A stretch of 64,000 nucleotides of DNA from CAVSWT01 sp963775245 (GTDB lineage Bacteria > Bacteroidota > Ignavibacteria > Ignavibacteriales > Ignavibacteriaceae), in the NCBI GenBank assembly GCA_963775245.1, contig CAVZID010000012.1:186001-250000 (forward strand), written 5' to 3'. Position numbers and translations under genes: made by a program. Positions 1 through 8,417 of the stretch are shown piece after piece; the stretch's first letter is position 1, and the number at the start of each line of letters is the position of its first letter. The notes beneath the pieces were generated by a model that was given only the letters and a program-made list of their open reading frames with translations, ran no database searches and had not been told where the DNA came from.

Positions 1-120
1 GCAAAGGATTATTCTAATTTGGAAAGAATTCTAAAAGAGAACGGAATTGATATTATAAGCAATAGATCAATATCTGCTTCACTAGAAAATGTTTTTATAC
101 ATCTAGTTACAAAGGATTAA
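1..120 (+). CDS. ABC transporter ATP-binding protein, C-terminal fragment
   Basis: An open frame runs from the window edge to a TAA at 118-120 and encodes the last 39 residues of a protein. The tail contains ASLENVFIHL, which matches TLEDVFIHL near the C-terminus of the ABC ATPase at 1573-2535, so this is inferred to be a paralogous ABC-2-type export ATPase whose body lies upstream. Loci of the YbhF type often carry two ATPases with a TolC-like protein and two permeases, which fits what follows. Nothing can be said about its catalytic motifs because they lie outside the window. Confidence 0.6.
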   Translation, partial: AKDYSNLERILKENGIDIISNRSISASLENVFIHLVTKD

Positions 121-146
121 TTGTTATTTGTATTGTAACATTTAAT

Positions 147-175
147 AAATCCAATTTCTCTAAGAAATTGGGTTT
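147..175 (+). terminator. Hairpin after the ABC ATPase; near-identical copy at 13591-13623
   Basis: The arms pair as aaatccaatttct with agaaattgggttt around a CTA loop, with one G-T pair. It lies 27 bases after the stop of the partial ATPase gene and before the TolC-like gene. The downstream T run is short, so termination is inferred from position and stem strength. The same stem and loop recur at 13591-13623 after an unrelated lipoprotein gene. Confidence 0.5.
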
Positions 176-236
176 ATGGAAAAAACGAAAAATATTATTT
201 AGAAAAGTTTAATTGAAAATTAATATGGATTTAAAC

Positions 237-695
237 ATGAAAAGAATATTCATCTTAATCATACTTTTAGCGGCAGTAGGATTTGCTCAAGATAAAGTGT
301 TAACGCTCCAACAATGTATTCAACTTGGAATGGAAAACAGCAACGAGCTGAAAATTTCAAAAGCTAAAGTTGTAAGCTCCGATGCAAAAATAACTGAAGC
401 AAATTCTCATCTGCTACCTCAGCTAAAATTTCAAGCATCATATATGCGGTTGAGTAATATTCCGCCTGCAGAAATTAATTTAGGTTTTCTTCCTCAGCCA
501 ATCCAGATTATGCCTACAATTTTAAATAATTATAATCTAAAACTATCATTACAACAGCCCTTATTTACCGGCTTCCGTCTTTGGTCGGCAAAAAGTATTG
601 CTGATAATAATTATCAAGCCAGCAATTATGAATATGATAGAGATTTGAATGAAGCTGCCTTTCCAAATCCAAAATGTTTTCTGGAATTATTATAA
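237..695 (+). CDS. TolC-family outer membrane efflux protein, N-terminal fragment (frameshifted)
   Basis: This is the first part of a TolC/OprM-type outer-membrane efflux protein, the trimeric exit duct of ABC or RND exporters. The start at ATG 237 gives MKRIFILIILLAAVGFAQ, a typical signal peptide; an in-frame ATG at 225 and a TTG at 213 are less likely. The mature part begins with LTLQQCIQLGMENSNELKI, the usual first helix of the family. The frame ends early in an unrelated tail (FPNPKCFLELL). Removing one base near 662-667 restores AFQIQNVFWNYYKAEQIKKL, the expected helix. The rest of the gene is at 716-1552. Together the two parts make about 440 residues, normal for the family. Confidence 0.8.
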   Translation: MKRIFILIILLAAVGFAQDKVLTLQQCIQLGMENSNELKISKAKVVSSDAKITEANSHLLPQLKFQASYMRLSNIPPAEINLGFLPQPIQIMPTILNNYNLKLSLQQPLFTGFRLWSAKSIADNNYQASNYEYDRDLNEAAFPNPKCFLELL

Positions 696-715
696 AGCCG
701 AACAAATAAAAAAAC

Positions 716-1552
716 TTGATTGAAGAAAATTTAAAGCTAACTAAAAAGCATCTTGAAGATACAAAAAATTTTATGGAGAGAAGCTTAGCAACGCGGAATG
801 ATCTATTGAAGCTTCAAGTTCAATATTCAAATACAGAATTGCAATTAATTGAAGCAGAAAATAACGTAGACATTGCACGATCAAATCTAAATAAACAATT
901 AAATTTGCCTCTGGAAGCAAATACAGATATTGAAGCCGGTAAAATTGATACAGTATTTGAAGGGTACGATCTTAGTGACTTAATCAAAGAAGCACACACA
1001 AACCGTAATGATTTAAAGTCACTTGAATATAGATTAGAAGCAAGTAACAAGGGAATTACCGCAGCTAATTCCGGCTGGTTTCCTTCTATTTATTTAGTAG
1101 GGGATTATTATTACAGCAGACCAAATCAAAGAATATTTCCTGCTGTAGATAAATTTAAAGATACCTGGGACGTTGGTGTTTCTCTTCAATGGGATATTTG
1201 GAATTGGGGGTTTACTTCATCGCAATCAACACAAGCTGAGCAGCAGAAAGTACAAATTGAAGCTTCGTTATCACAATTAAAAGATGGTGTTGAACTGGAA
1301 GTTTACCAATCATTCCTTACTTATAAAAGAGCGCAGGATAAAATTAGAGTTAGCAGATTAACAGTTGACCAAGCAACCGAAAATTATAGAATAACTCAGC
1401 AAAAATATGAACAGCAGCTTGCTACCAGCACCGATTTGATTGATGCCGAAGTTTCGCTGCTTCAAGCAAAGACAAGCTTAACAACATCTTTAGTGGATTA
1501 TGAATTAGCCAAAGTGAAATTAAATAAAGCGATAGGCCAAAAGATTTATTAA
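716..1552 (+). CDS. TolC-family outer membrane efflux protein, C-terminal fragment (frameshifted)
   Basis: This is the second part of the TolC-like gene that begins at 237. It holds the rest of the coiled-coil helices (IEENLKLTKKHLEDTKNF, RNDLLKLQVQYSNTELQL), a second beta-barrel region near SIYLVGDYYYSRP, and a final helix pair ending in KLNKAIGQ. A second extra base near 717-720 separates it from the middle stretch: reading CTT ATT GAA gives KKLIEEN without a break. The frame has no natural start here, so it would be translated only if the two indels are sequencing errors. The ABC ATPase starts 20 bases downstream and is inferred to be co-transcribed. Confidence 0.8.
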   Translation: MIEENLKLTKKHLEDTKNFMERSLATRNDLLKLQVQYSNTELQLIEAENNVDIARSNLNKQLNLPLEANTDIEAGKIDTVFEGYDLSDLIKEAHTNRNDLKSLEYRLEASNKGITAANSGWFPSIYLVGDYYYSRPNQRIFPAVDKFKDTWDVGVSLQWDIWNWGFTSSQSTQAEQQKVQIEASLSQLKDGVELEVYQSFLTYKRAQDKIRVSRLTVDQATENYRITQQKYEQQLATSTDLIDAEVSLLQAKTSLTTSLVDYELAKVKLNKAIGQKIY

Positions 1553-1572
1553 GATTTTAATCGAGAAGTTTA

Positions 1573-2535
1573 ATGAATTCAATCGAAGTAAATGAGTTAA
1601 CAAAAAAATTCGGCAGCTTTACTGCTGTAGATAAAGTGTCTTTTAATGTTAAGAAAGGTGAAATATTTGGTTTCCTTGGTGCTAATGGTGCCGGTAAATC
1701 AACTACTATTAGAATGCTATGCGGAATACTTGAACCGACTTCGGGAGATGCGAATGTTGGCGGGTTTAGTGTAATGAATGAGCCGGATAATGTTAAGAAG
1801 AATATCGGCTATATGTCTCAGAGGTTTTCTCTTTATAATGATTTAACGGTTGAAGAAAATATTAATTTTTTCGGTGGTGTTTATGGATTAGAAGGAGAAA
1901 AACTAAAAGAAAGAAAAAAATGGGTATTGAATATTGCAGATCTTCATGGTAAAGAAAAAATATTAACAAGCTCATTACCCGGGGGAATTAAGCAGAGATT
2001 GGCACTTGGAACAGCAGTTATTCATCAGCCTGAAATAATATTTTTAGATGAGCCAACAAGCGGTGTTGATCCAATTTCACGCAGAAATTTTTGGGATTTA
2101 ATTAATGAGTTGTCAGGTCAGGGAACAACTATCCTTGTGACAACTCACTATCTTGAAGAAGCCGAATATTGTAATAATATAATTCTTATAAACGCAGGAA
2201 AACTTATAGCTGAAGGAACATCAAAAGAATTAAAAACTAATTATTTAAAGAATACTATTCTTGAAATCGAGTGTGAAAAAGTTGTTACTGCAATGGAACT
2301 CCTGGAGAAAGAAAATTTCGTAGATGAAACTTCAATATTCGGAAATCAAATTCACATAATTGTAAACGATAAATTTAGAAACCAGGATCAGGTGAAAGAT
2401 ATATTAAATAAAAATTCAATCTCTGTAAGTAGAATTAGTAAAATTATTCCGACACTGGAAGATGTATTTATCCATTTGTTGGAACAGCCCATTCCTAATT
2501 CTTCTCCTTCTGTAGTCAAAGAAGGAGGCGCATGA
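1573..2535 (+). CDS. ABC-2 type exporter ATP-binding protein
   Basis: This is the energising ATPase of an ABC-2 exporter of the CcmA/YbhF/DrrA kind, working at the inner membrane with the two permeases downstream. Visible motifs are Walker A GANGAGKST at residues 36-44, Q-loop Gln83, an ABC signature read as SLPGGIKQ at 134-141 (Pro in place of the usual Ser of LSGG) and Walker B IIFLDEPT with Asp159 and Glu160. The 320-residue length includes a C-terminal DrrA-like extension ending TLEDVFIHLLEQ. The gene overlaps the next by 4 bases, which implies translational coupling. The substrate is unknown; a TolC partner points to export across both membranes. Confidence 0.92.
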   Translation: MNSIEVNELTKKFGSFTAVDKVSFNVKKGEIFGFLGANGAGKSTTIRMLCGILEPTSGDANVGGFSVMNEPDNVKKNIGYMSQRFSLYNDLTVEENINFFGGVYGLEGEKLKERKKWVLNIADLHGKEKILTSSLPGGIKQRLALGTAVIHQPEIIFLDEPTSGVDPISRRNFWDLINELSGQGTTILVTTHYLEEAEYCNNIILINAGKLIAEGTSKELKTNYLKNTILEIECEKVVTAMELLEKENFVDETSIFGNQIHIIVNDKFRNQDQVKDILNKNSISVSRISKIIPTLEDVFIHLLEQPIPNSSPSVVKEGGA

Positions 2536-3659
2536 TGTTTAAAAGAATTTATGCCATTGCTCAAAAAGAAGTTAGACAATTAAAACGCGATACGAGAATG
2601 TTGTATGTTCTTTTTGTATTTCCATTCGTATTGCTTATAATATTCGGATATGCAATTAATTTTGATGTTCACCATATCAAATTAGTTGTGTATGATCTTG
2701 ATAAATCAGTTGACTCAAGAGAATTTATTAATCGTCTTACAAGTTCAAATTATTTTGATCTTGTTGGCCATATAAATTCCGAAAGTAAAATAAGAGAAGT
2801 TTTGGATCAAGGCGATGCGCAGGTCGTTTTGGTTTTCCCGGATGACTTTTCACGAAATATATATTCAAACAAAGAAGCAAAAGTTCAAATACTTGTTGAG
2901 GGCATTGATGCTAATACTGCTTCTGTGATTTCAAATTATCTGAGTGCAGCAACTGCAACATATAATTATAAGATAACGCAGCAAGCAATGGCTGTTCATG
3001 GAAGGGAAGCATTTATCCCCATAAACCTTGAACCCAGATTTTGGTTTAACCCTGATTTAAATTCTACTCTTTATTTAGTTCCTGGTTTAATTTCTATGAT
3101 CTTGATTATGACTGCCGTAATTTCAATAGCTATGTCGATTGTTAGGGAAAAAGAAAGGGGGACAATGGAACAGATAAATGTTTCTCCACTTTCATCATTT
3201 GAATTATTACTTGGAAAAACAATTCCATATTCGATTATTTCCCTGGCAATAGCTTCGATGATTTTATTTGCAGGCTATTTGCTTTTTGGAGTAACAATAA
3301 AAGGAAATGTTTTTTTATTATTTATATCTACTCTAATTTTTCTATTTGCCTGCTTAAACCTTGGAATATTAATTTCTACGGTTTCTGAATCTCAGCAGGT
3401 TGCATTTCAAATGTCAACTTTAATTTCTCTGCTACCTTCGTTTCTTTTATCTGGATTCGTATTTCCAATTGAGAGTATGCCTCCGGTAATTCAAGTGTTG
3501 ACAAATATTACTCCGGTTAAGTTTTATATTGTAATATTGAGAGATATTCTGTTGAAGGGAGTAGGCTTAAGTGCATTCTGGGATCAGATAATTTACCTTT
3601 TAATATTTAATGGTTTCTTTTTAGGATTGGCAACATTGATTAATAAAAAAAATAAATAA
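2532..3659 (+). CDS. ABC-2 type permease (first)
   Basis: This is the membrane subunit of the exporter, 375 residues. An N-terminal helix (around residues 22-44, VLFVFPFVLLIIFGYAI) is followed by a large extracytoplasmic domain of about 140 residues, then five or six hydrophobic segments in the C-terminal half. MSIVREKERGTMEQINVSP is the conserved cytoplasmic loop of ABC-2 permeases of the YbhS/YbhR family. Two ATGs stand in tandem at 2532 and 2535; either can start the protein. It is paralogous to 3859-4989, and the pair probably forms a heterodimer. Confidence 0.9.
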   Translation: MMFKRIYAIAQKEVRQLKRDTRMLYVLFVFPFVLLIIFGYAINFDVHHIKLVVYDLDKSVDSREFINRLTSSNYFDLVGHINSESKIREVLDQGDAQVVLVFPDDFSRNIYSNKEAKVQILVEGIDANTASVISNYLSAATATYNYKITQQAMAVHGREAFIPINLEPRFWFNPDLNSTLYLVPGLISMILIMTAVISIAMSIVREKERGTMEQINVSPLSSFELLLGKTIPYSIISLAIASMILFAGYLLFGVTIKGNVFLLFISTLIFLFACLNLGILISTVSESQQVAFQMSTLISLLPSFLLSGFVFPIESMPPVIQVLTNITPVKFYIVILRDILLKGVGLSAFWDQIIYLLIFNGFFLGLATLINKKNK

Positions 3660-3711
3660 TTGTTTTTCATATTTATAATACGTGGAATGATAATACGAAT
3701 AATTAATTATT

Positions 3712-3786
3712 GTAGAACAGACATTTCTCACTGTTCATTTTACAAGTTACAAAATATCAATGGACAGACAGGAATGTCTGTCCTAC
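3712..3786. repeat. Imperfect inverted repeat with internal hairpins
   Basis: The outer arms at 3712-3728 (GTAGAACAGACATTTCT) and 3770-3786 (AGGAATGTCTGTCCTAC) pair with a few mismatches across 41 bases. Each side also folds alone: the right side is a perfect 9-base stem at 3762-3770 and 3775-3783 with a GGAA loop, the left a 6-base stem at 3715-3720 and 3731-3736. It sits in the 199-base gap between the two permease genes. The layout resembles a REP/BIME or short MITE element rather than a plain terminator, since no T run follows. Confidence 0.55.
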
Positions 3787-3858
3787 ATTAAACAAAAAGC
3801 GCTAGTCATGTAGTTTGTTTGGATTAACAAAAATAATTATGACAAGGATATTTAAAAG

Positions 3859-4989
3859 ATGAAAATCATTATTAACATAATCATAAAAGAGTTTTTGCAA
3901 TTGAAGCGCGACCCGCGTTTGTTTGGGATTATTTTTATTGCTCCAATTCTTCAGCTTATTTTATTAGGATATGCCGCCAATCTGGATATAAATAATATAA
4001 ATACGGTAGTATATGATCAGGATAAAACAGAAACCAGCAGGAACTTCATTGAGAATTTTTCAAGCTCGAAATATTTTTCAATAAATAATTATGCTGATAA
4101 TTATGGCCAGGTTACAGATGATATAAATAAAGGCAAAGCTCTTTGGGCATTAGTAATTCCAAAAGATTTTGAAAAAGATTTAAAGAGAAATCAGCAGGCG
4201 GATGTTCAGGCTATTTTTGACGGTTCCGATGGTAACAAAGCAGGAATCGCTTTTGGATATGTTAGTAATCTTGTTTCAAGCTATTCACAAAAGATTTTAC
4301 TTGAAGCAAAAAATAAGTCGGGACTAAAAATCGCATTATCAGGAATTATTACTCCTGAACTTAGAGTGTGGTATAATCCGGATTTAGAGACAAGATATTT
4401 TATGCTTCCCGGAATAATGGGTTTGATACTCACTATCATTACAACAACGCTAATGGCAATGGCAATTGTTAAGGAACGTGAAATAGGAACTTTGGAGCAA
4501 ATTATTGTAACTCCGATTAAACCAAAACAGCTAATAATCGGGAAGACAATTCCATTTATTATAGTAGGATTTATGGACGTACTTTTAGTGATGGCTGTGA
4601 TGGTATTTTGGTTTGGAATTCCTATTAGAGGAGATTTTTGGTTTTTAATTGTTGCATCGTTTATTTATGTGCTTTCCTCTTTAGGATTGGGTTTATTCAT
4701 TTCAACAGTATCGAAAACACAGCAGCAGGCTATGATGGTAGCAATGTTTGGAATATTATTGCCTATGAATTTTCTATCCGGGTTTGCTTTCCCTATTGAG
4801 AACATGCCGCATTGGATTCAAGTAATGACTTATGCAATTCCATTGAGATATTATATAGAAATTTTACGTGGTGTCATTCTTAAAGGTGATGGATTTTTGC
4901 AGCTCATTCCTCAGACAATTGTTTTACTTGGTATGGGGTTATTAATATTATTTCTAAGCTCATTAAGATTCAGGAAGAGACTGGAATAA
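3859..4989 (+). CDS. ABC-2 type permease (second)
   Basis: This is the second membrane subunit of the exporter, 376 residues, aligned along its length with the permease at 2532-3659. It has the same order: an N-terminal helix (FGIIFIAPILQLILLGYAA), a periplasmic domain with VVYDQDKTETSRNFIENF, a conserved loop AIVKEREIGTLEQIIVTP, and C-terminal membrane helices with NFLSGFAFPIENMP. It is separated from the first permease by a 199-base gap with a repeat element, so its expression may be partly uncoupled. It ends the efflux locus; a palindrome pair follows. Confidence 0.9.
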   Translation: MKIIINIIIKEFLQLKRDPRLFGIIFIAPILQLILLGYAANLDINNINTVVYDQDKTETSRNFIENFSSSKYFSINNYADNYGQVTDDINKGKALWALVIPKDFEKDLKRNQQADVQAIFDGSDGNKAGIAFGYVSNLVSSYSQKILLEAKNKSGLKIALSGIITPELRVWYNPDLETRYFMLPGIMGLILTIITTTLMAMAIVKEREIGTLEQIIVTPIKPKQLIIGKTIPFIIVGFMDVLLVMAVMVFWFGIPIRGDFWFLIVASFIYVLSSLGLGLFISTVSKTQQQAMMVAMFGILLPMNFLSGFAFPIENMPHWIQVMTYAIPLRYYIEILRGVILKGDGFLQLIPQTIVLLGMGLLILFLSSLRFRKRLE

Positions 4990-5017
4990 AATATAAATGA
5001 TATAATTTAACTCATAA

Positions 5018-5100
5018 AAACCTCCGAGGTTTGCACTCTAAATAGAACTAAGATTTTATTATATTTGTATAAGTAAAAATGACTGAAACCTCGGAGGTTT
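5018..5100. repeat. Pair of inverted palindromes, AACCTYCRAGGTT type
   Basis: AAACCTCCGAGGTTT at 5018-5032 and its exact reverse complement AAACCTCGGAGGTTT at 5086-5100 flank a 53-base AT-rich spacer. Each arm is itself almost palindromic, so the element can fold as one long hairpin or as two small ones. The same design with AACCTTCAAGGTT arms occurs at 63912-63963. It follows the end of the efflux operon, so it may act as a terminator, but the design suggests a dispersed repeat family. Confidence 0.55.
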
Positions 5101-5268
5101 AGGTTAAAGAGGGAAGAACTTAAAAATAGTTACTAAAACTATTTCATACAATTTCTCTATTCAATTTAAAATTTCAATTACAGTTAAATAAAAATTCTAA
5201 TATATTTGACCGATCAAATTATTTAATTATTTTAAAATCAAAATTAAGAATTCTTATTTAGGAAAAAG

Positions 5269-5550
5269 ATGACCGAAAACGAATTACACCAAAGCCTGGA
5301 AAAAATGCACCAAGAGCTTCATAAAGTATCAACGCTTGATGAAGATTCAAAAAAAATATTATTGCAGCTTTCCGATGATATAAAAAATCTTTTGGAAAAA
5401 TCAGTAAAAACAGATGAGCCAGTAGAAGAAGAAAAAGATAATTTAATCAGCAATTTAAAAGATTCTGCTGCCAACTTTGAATCTGAACACCCTGATTTAG
5501 CAGAATCAATCCATCTTGTTATTCATACTTTAAGTAATATGGGGATTTAA
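5269..5550 (+). CDS. DUF4404 family protein
   Basis: This is a small soluble protein of 93 residues. It has a helical N-terminal half (LHQSLEKMHQELHKVSTLDEDSKKI) and the C-terminal pattern NFESEHPDLAESI followed by LSNMGI, which is how DUF4404 proteins usually end. The family function is unknown to me. It stands alone, in tail-to-tail orientation with the SGNH hydrolase gene 29 bases away. Confidence 0.75.
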   Translation: MTENELHQSLEKMHQELHKVSTLDEDSKKILLQLSDDIKNLLEKSVKTDEPVEEEKDNLISNLKDSAANFESEHPDLAESIHLVIHTLSNMGI

Positions 5551-5579
5551 AATATTTTAAGGCTTTTACATTATTAAAC

Positions 5580-6740
5580 TTAATGATGTTGGATAACTTT
5601 ATCTAATTTATATTTCTTAACATTTTCTTTTGATGATAGAAAATTAAAAACAATTTTTGCAATTTTACGCGCTCCACTTTCATTAAAATGACAATCATCA
5701 TAGAATGTTGTTGTATCCTTTTCGAGCATATTTTCAAGATCAATACAAGCTATATTGTTTTCGGCACACATATTTTTTAATTGTGAGTTGTATTTATCCA
5801 TAGCTTGTTTTAAAATTGAAAATGAGTAATAAACTTCAGAATTTTTATATTGATCTTTTCCAATCCATCCCCACCAACATAATTTGTTTTCAATAGATGA
5901 CATGCTATCTTGCCATGCTACAGGCTGAGTTAAAAATATAATTTGCTTTTTATATTCTTTAACTATTTTAATCATAGCATAATTATTTCTACCAAAATTA
6001 TTTATTGAACTATCCAATAAAGGCATAGTATTAATTATTTCTACGGCATTTGCACGGTTCTTTCTCCAAAGATTGTAATCTAGACCATAAGGATCTTCTG
6101 CTAAATGGTATGAGAATATTGCCTTTTTTATTTTACTTAAATCCATGTAAAGATAACTTCTTTTATATAGAGGCAAAGCATCGTTAGCAGGAGAAATCAA
6201 AAAAGCCTTATCATAGATTGATTGTTGGTCTTCGTTCCTATAATTATCACCAAGTGAAAGTGAATATTGTAAATCATTTATACCATCCAAAACAATAATG
6301 ATATCAATCCAATTATAAGATTGAAGTAGTTTTTTAATTTGAATTAGATGATGATTAGAGTTTAGCCCGCTTCTCCCGCCATTAAATACTCTGAAGGGCA
6401 TTGATGAATTTTGATTTAAATATTTTTCTAATAATGCAGGCCATGTTTCATTTTGATCGAGATAAAGGCATTCTGTTGTGCTTCCTCCTAAGGCTATAAT
6501 GTTAATTGCAGTTGAATTACTCATTTCATTCCCTCTAAAGCCAAAAGAATTGACTTTAAAGAAAGCTGTGTCGTTGATTCCAGGAAATATTGAAGGTTTG
6601 GGTAAAAAGTATTGCTTAAGATTTGCAGGCCAAATGTAATAATTATTAGTGGATATTATTCTCAATAAAATCTCTGAAAACGCCAGTAGTATTAATGTTG
6701 TAATACATAAAACAGATATGTTAATTAATTTATTTCTCAA
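5580..6740 (-). CDS. SGNH/GDSL hydrolase family protein, membrane-anchored
   Basis: This 386-residue protein has one N-terminal membrane anchor (residues 7-29) and an extracytoplasmic SGNH hydrolase fold. Block I is ALGGSTTE with nucleophile Ser87, block II NGGRSGLNS around 120-128, block III DGINDL with Asn155, and the catalytic pair DDCH at about 348-351. The family removes acyl or acetyl groups from lipids, glycans or cell-wall polymers; the substrate here cannot be read from sequence. No glycan-synthesis genes are next to it, so the context gives no further clue. Confidence 0.85.
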   Translation of the reverse strand: MRNKLINISVLCITTLILLAFSEILLRIISTNNYYIWPANLKQYFLPKPSIFPGINDTAFFKVNSFGFRGNEMSNSTAINIIALGGSTTECLYLDQNETWPALLEKYLNQNSSMPFRVFNGGRSGLNSNHHLIQIKKLLQSYNWIDIIIVLDGINDLQYSLSLGDNYRNEDQQSIYDKAFLISPANDALPLYKRSYLYMDLSKIKKAIFSYHLAEDPYGLDYNLWRKNRANAVEIINTMPLLDSSINNFGRNNYAMIKIVKEYKKQIIFLTQPVAWQDSMSSIENKLCWWGWIGKDQYKNSEVYYSFSILKQAMDKYNSQLKNMCAENNIACIDLENMLEKDTTTFYDDCHFNESGARKIAKIVFNFLSSKENVKKYKLDKVIQHH

Positions 6741-6935
6741 TAATTTCTAATTATTTAAGAATATTTAAATTGTTTTACAATTAATATTTAGTAAATCTGC
6801 GAATAAGACAATTAATGTTAGAAAGCTAATAAAAGTTAATTACTGAACACTAAGAATAAATTTTTCATCAAAATAAATCGTACCAATTAGTAATTCATAT
6901 GTTATTCAAAATGGATTAATAATTTTTATTATTCA

Positions 6936-7286
6936 TTAATTTTTCAGAGCTGTAAAAGTCCAGATTGCGCCAATGAAGTCTATAAGGCCAAACAAAATAA
7001 GAATTAGCGGTAAAATACCAGCCAAAACAAAGCAAATAATCAACAAAAGAAATAATATACGGCCGTGAACAGTTAAATGGAAAAATGCAGTTATTTCCTG
7101 TCTTGCAGATTGAATACAATAATAAGATAAAACCAAAACGAGAATAGATACAACATAAATCCATGGTTCTGTAGTTTTTGGCAATCCAAATAATTCAAGC
7201 ACTTTATTATGAAAAAAGAGTAAACTTAGTCCAAGAATGATTAAATATATACCGAACACAAAAACACTTTTAGCCGCTTTACTCAT
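6936..7286 (-). CDS. Four-helix integral membrane protein, unknown
   Basis: I do not recognise this protein. From ATG 7286 it is 116 residues, mostly hydrophobic, with four predicted membrane segments (FVFGIYLIILGLSLLFF, WIYVVSILVLVLSYYCI, GRILFLLLIICFVLAGIL, ILILFGLIDFIGAIWTF). The frame is open back to an ATG at 7334, giving 16 extra charged residues; I prefer 7286 because GAAG lies just upstream and it begins directly before the first helix. It is 75 bases downstream of a barrel-protein gene on the same strand and could be co-transcribed with it. Confidence 0.65.
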   Translation of the reverse strand: MSKAAKSVFVFGIYLIILGLSLLFFHNKVLELFGLPKTTEPWIYVVSILVLVLSYYCIQSARQEITAFFHLTVHGRILFLLLIICFVLAGILPLILILFGLIDFIGAIWTFTALKN

Positions 7287-7361
7287 CTCAAATTCTTCCA
7301 ATTTAAAATTATTTAAACGTTGCCGTTTGTCCATTATAATTTAATGAACAAAATTCTAAAC

Positions 7362-8105
7362 TCACAATGAAATGGAACCTACTAATTTAAAAAAGAATCC
7401 CCCAAAATCTTTGTCTCCATTTAAAATATCATAATTAGATTTAATGGTTACAGGTAATATTGAATAGCCGATTTCAACGCCAATGGAATTTTTATTACTA
7501 ACAATTCTTCTATATCCTATCCCAAAATTTGAATTTATTGATTTTAATGTAACCTCATAATCATCAGGCGATAAAAATAATGGATAACCTAATTGAAAAT
7601 TAAAATACAAAAGATTCCTATCGAATTGTAAATAATAGTTAGAACCAAATTCTGGTGATAAAAAAAGAGTTGCTTCTTCTTTTGTTTCAGTATAATTATT
7701 TAAGTATGCGTATGTCACTTTCTTGCTGATACGATGAAAATAAATAGAAAGTCCAGGGTATATATAAAGATTTGATACAATTCTAAATTCGAATCTTCCC
7801 CCGACACCTATAAAATTTAAGAAACCGGAAACATCATAACCGTTAAGAGAATAAAAATTCTTTATTGATTGGCCGTAATCATTTCCATCCTGGAAACCAA
7901 AATGATATGTAAATAATGCACTTTTTAATTGATTTGGATTGTTTGAAACAGATGGAAACTGGTTAGCAGCCTCGTTGTCAGTTTTTATGTTAACATTACT
8001 TGTATCTCCCTGAGCACAAGTTAAAGTATTAAATGTAAATAAAAAGGAAATCATTAGTAAGAAAAGGATGACAAGGCGATTATTATTTATAGTAAATGCA
8101 ATCAT
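7362..8105 (-). CDS. Outer membrane beta-barrel protein, unknown
   Basis: This 247-residue protein has a signal peptide (hydrophobic run LVILFLLMISFLFTF, cleavage likely after TCAQ). The mature part has alternating polar and hydrophobic strands rich in Tyr, Phe and Gly (NLYIYPGLSIYFHRISKKV, GSNYYLQFDRNLLYFNFQL) and ends in a strand with LVGSISL, typical of an outer-membrane barrel. The family is not identifiable by eye. The downstream membrane-protein gene may belong to the same transcript. Confidence 0.65.
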   Translation of the reverse strand: MIAFTINNNRLVILFLLMISFLFTFNTLTCAQGDTSNVNIKTDNEAANQFPSVSNNPNQLKSALFTYHFGFQDGNDYGQSIKNFYSLNGYDVSGFLNFIGVGGRFEFRIVSNLYIYPGLSIYFHRISKKVTYAYLNNYTETKEEATLFLSPEFGSNYYLQFDRNLLYFNFQLGYPLFLSPDDYEVTLKSINSNFGIGYRRIVSNKNSIGVEIGYSILPVTIKSNYDILNGDKDFGGFFFKLVGSISL

Positions 8106-8417
8106 TTTAAACTCCCATGCTATTATTTATTAATTTGGATTATTCTAAGAGACCTTTGTTCATGTTCTCCCTATTGACATGGTCGTTTTGTAAAGTTACA
8201 AAAGATAATCCCAAATAAAATGAATTCTGTTAAAAGGTACAAAGAGTGTTTTGGAAGTCTTGCAAACTAATCGCAGAGAAACCCGCAATTGCATTTATAT
8301 AATTAATTTATTATTATCGAGTCCCCATTTTTATTTCTGGAATAGTTCTTATTCCAGGTCTTTGTCAACCCCGCCGTCCAGGCGGGGTGCAATTTTTTAA
8401 ACATCAATAAAGAAAAA
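8106..8417. other. Gene-free stretch with two adjacent hairpins
   Basis: This 312-base stretch has no convincing gene. It holds a perfect 8-base stem CTGGAATA/TATTCCAG at 8337-8344 and 8350-8357, and a GC-rich stem ACCCCGCC/GGCGGGGT at 8368-8375 and 8381-8388 with a GTCCA loop. The second is strikingly GC-rich for this DNA. T-rich sequence follows it on the plus strand, but no plus-strand gene precedes it. They may be structures at the 3' end of the minus-strand gene ending at 8418, or a dispersed repeat. Confidence 0.45.

Noticed and set aside
716..718. Codon at 716 as a true start of a separate gene
   Set aside because: The encoded sequence begins in the middle of a TolC helix with no signal peptide; the frameshift explanation is simpler.
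5209..5224. TTTGACCGATCAAA palindrome upstream of the DUF4404 gene as an FNR site
   Set aside because: The TTGA and TCAA half-sites are 4 bases apart, too close for FNR-type binding (TTGAT-N4-ATCAA needs 6).
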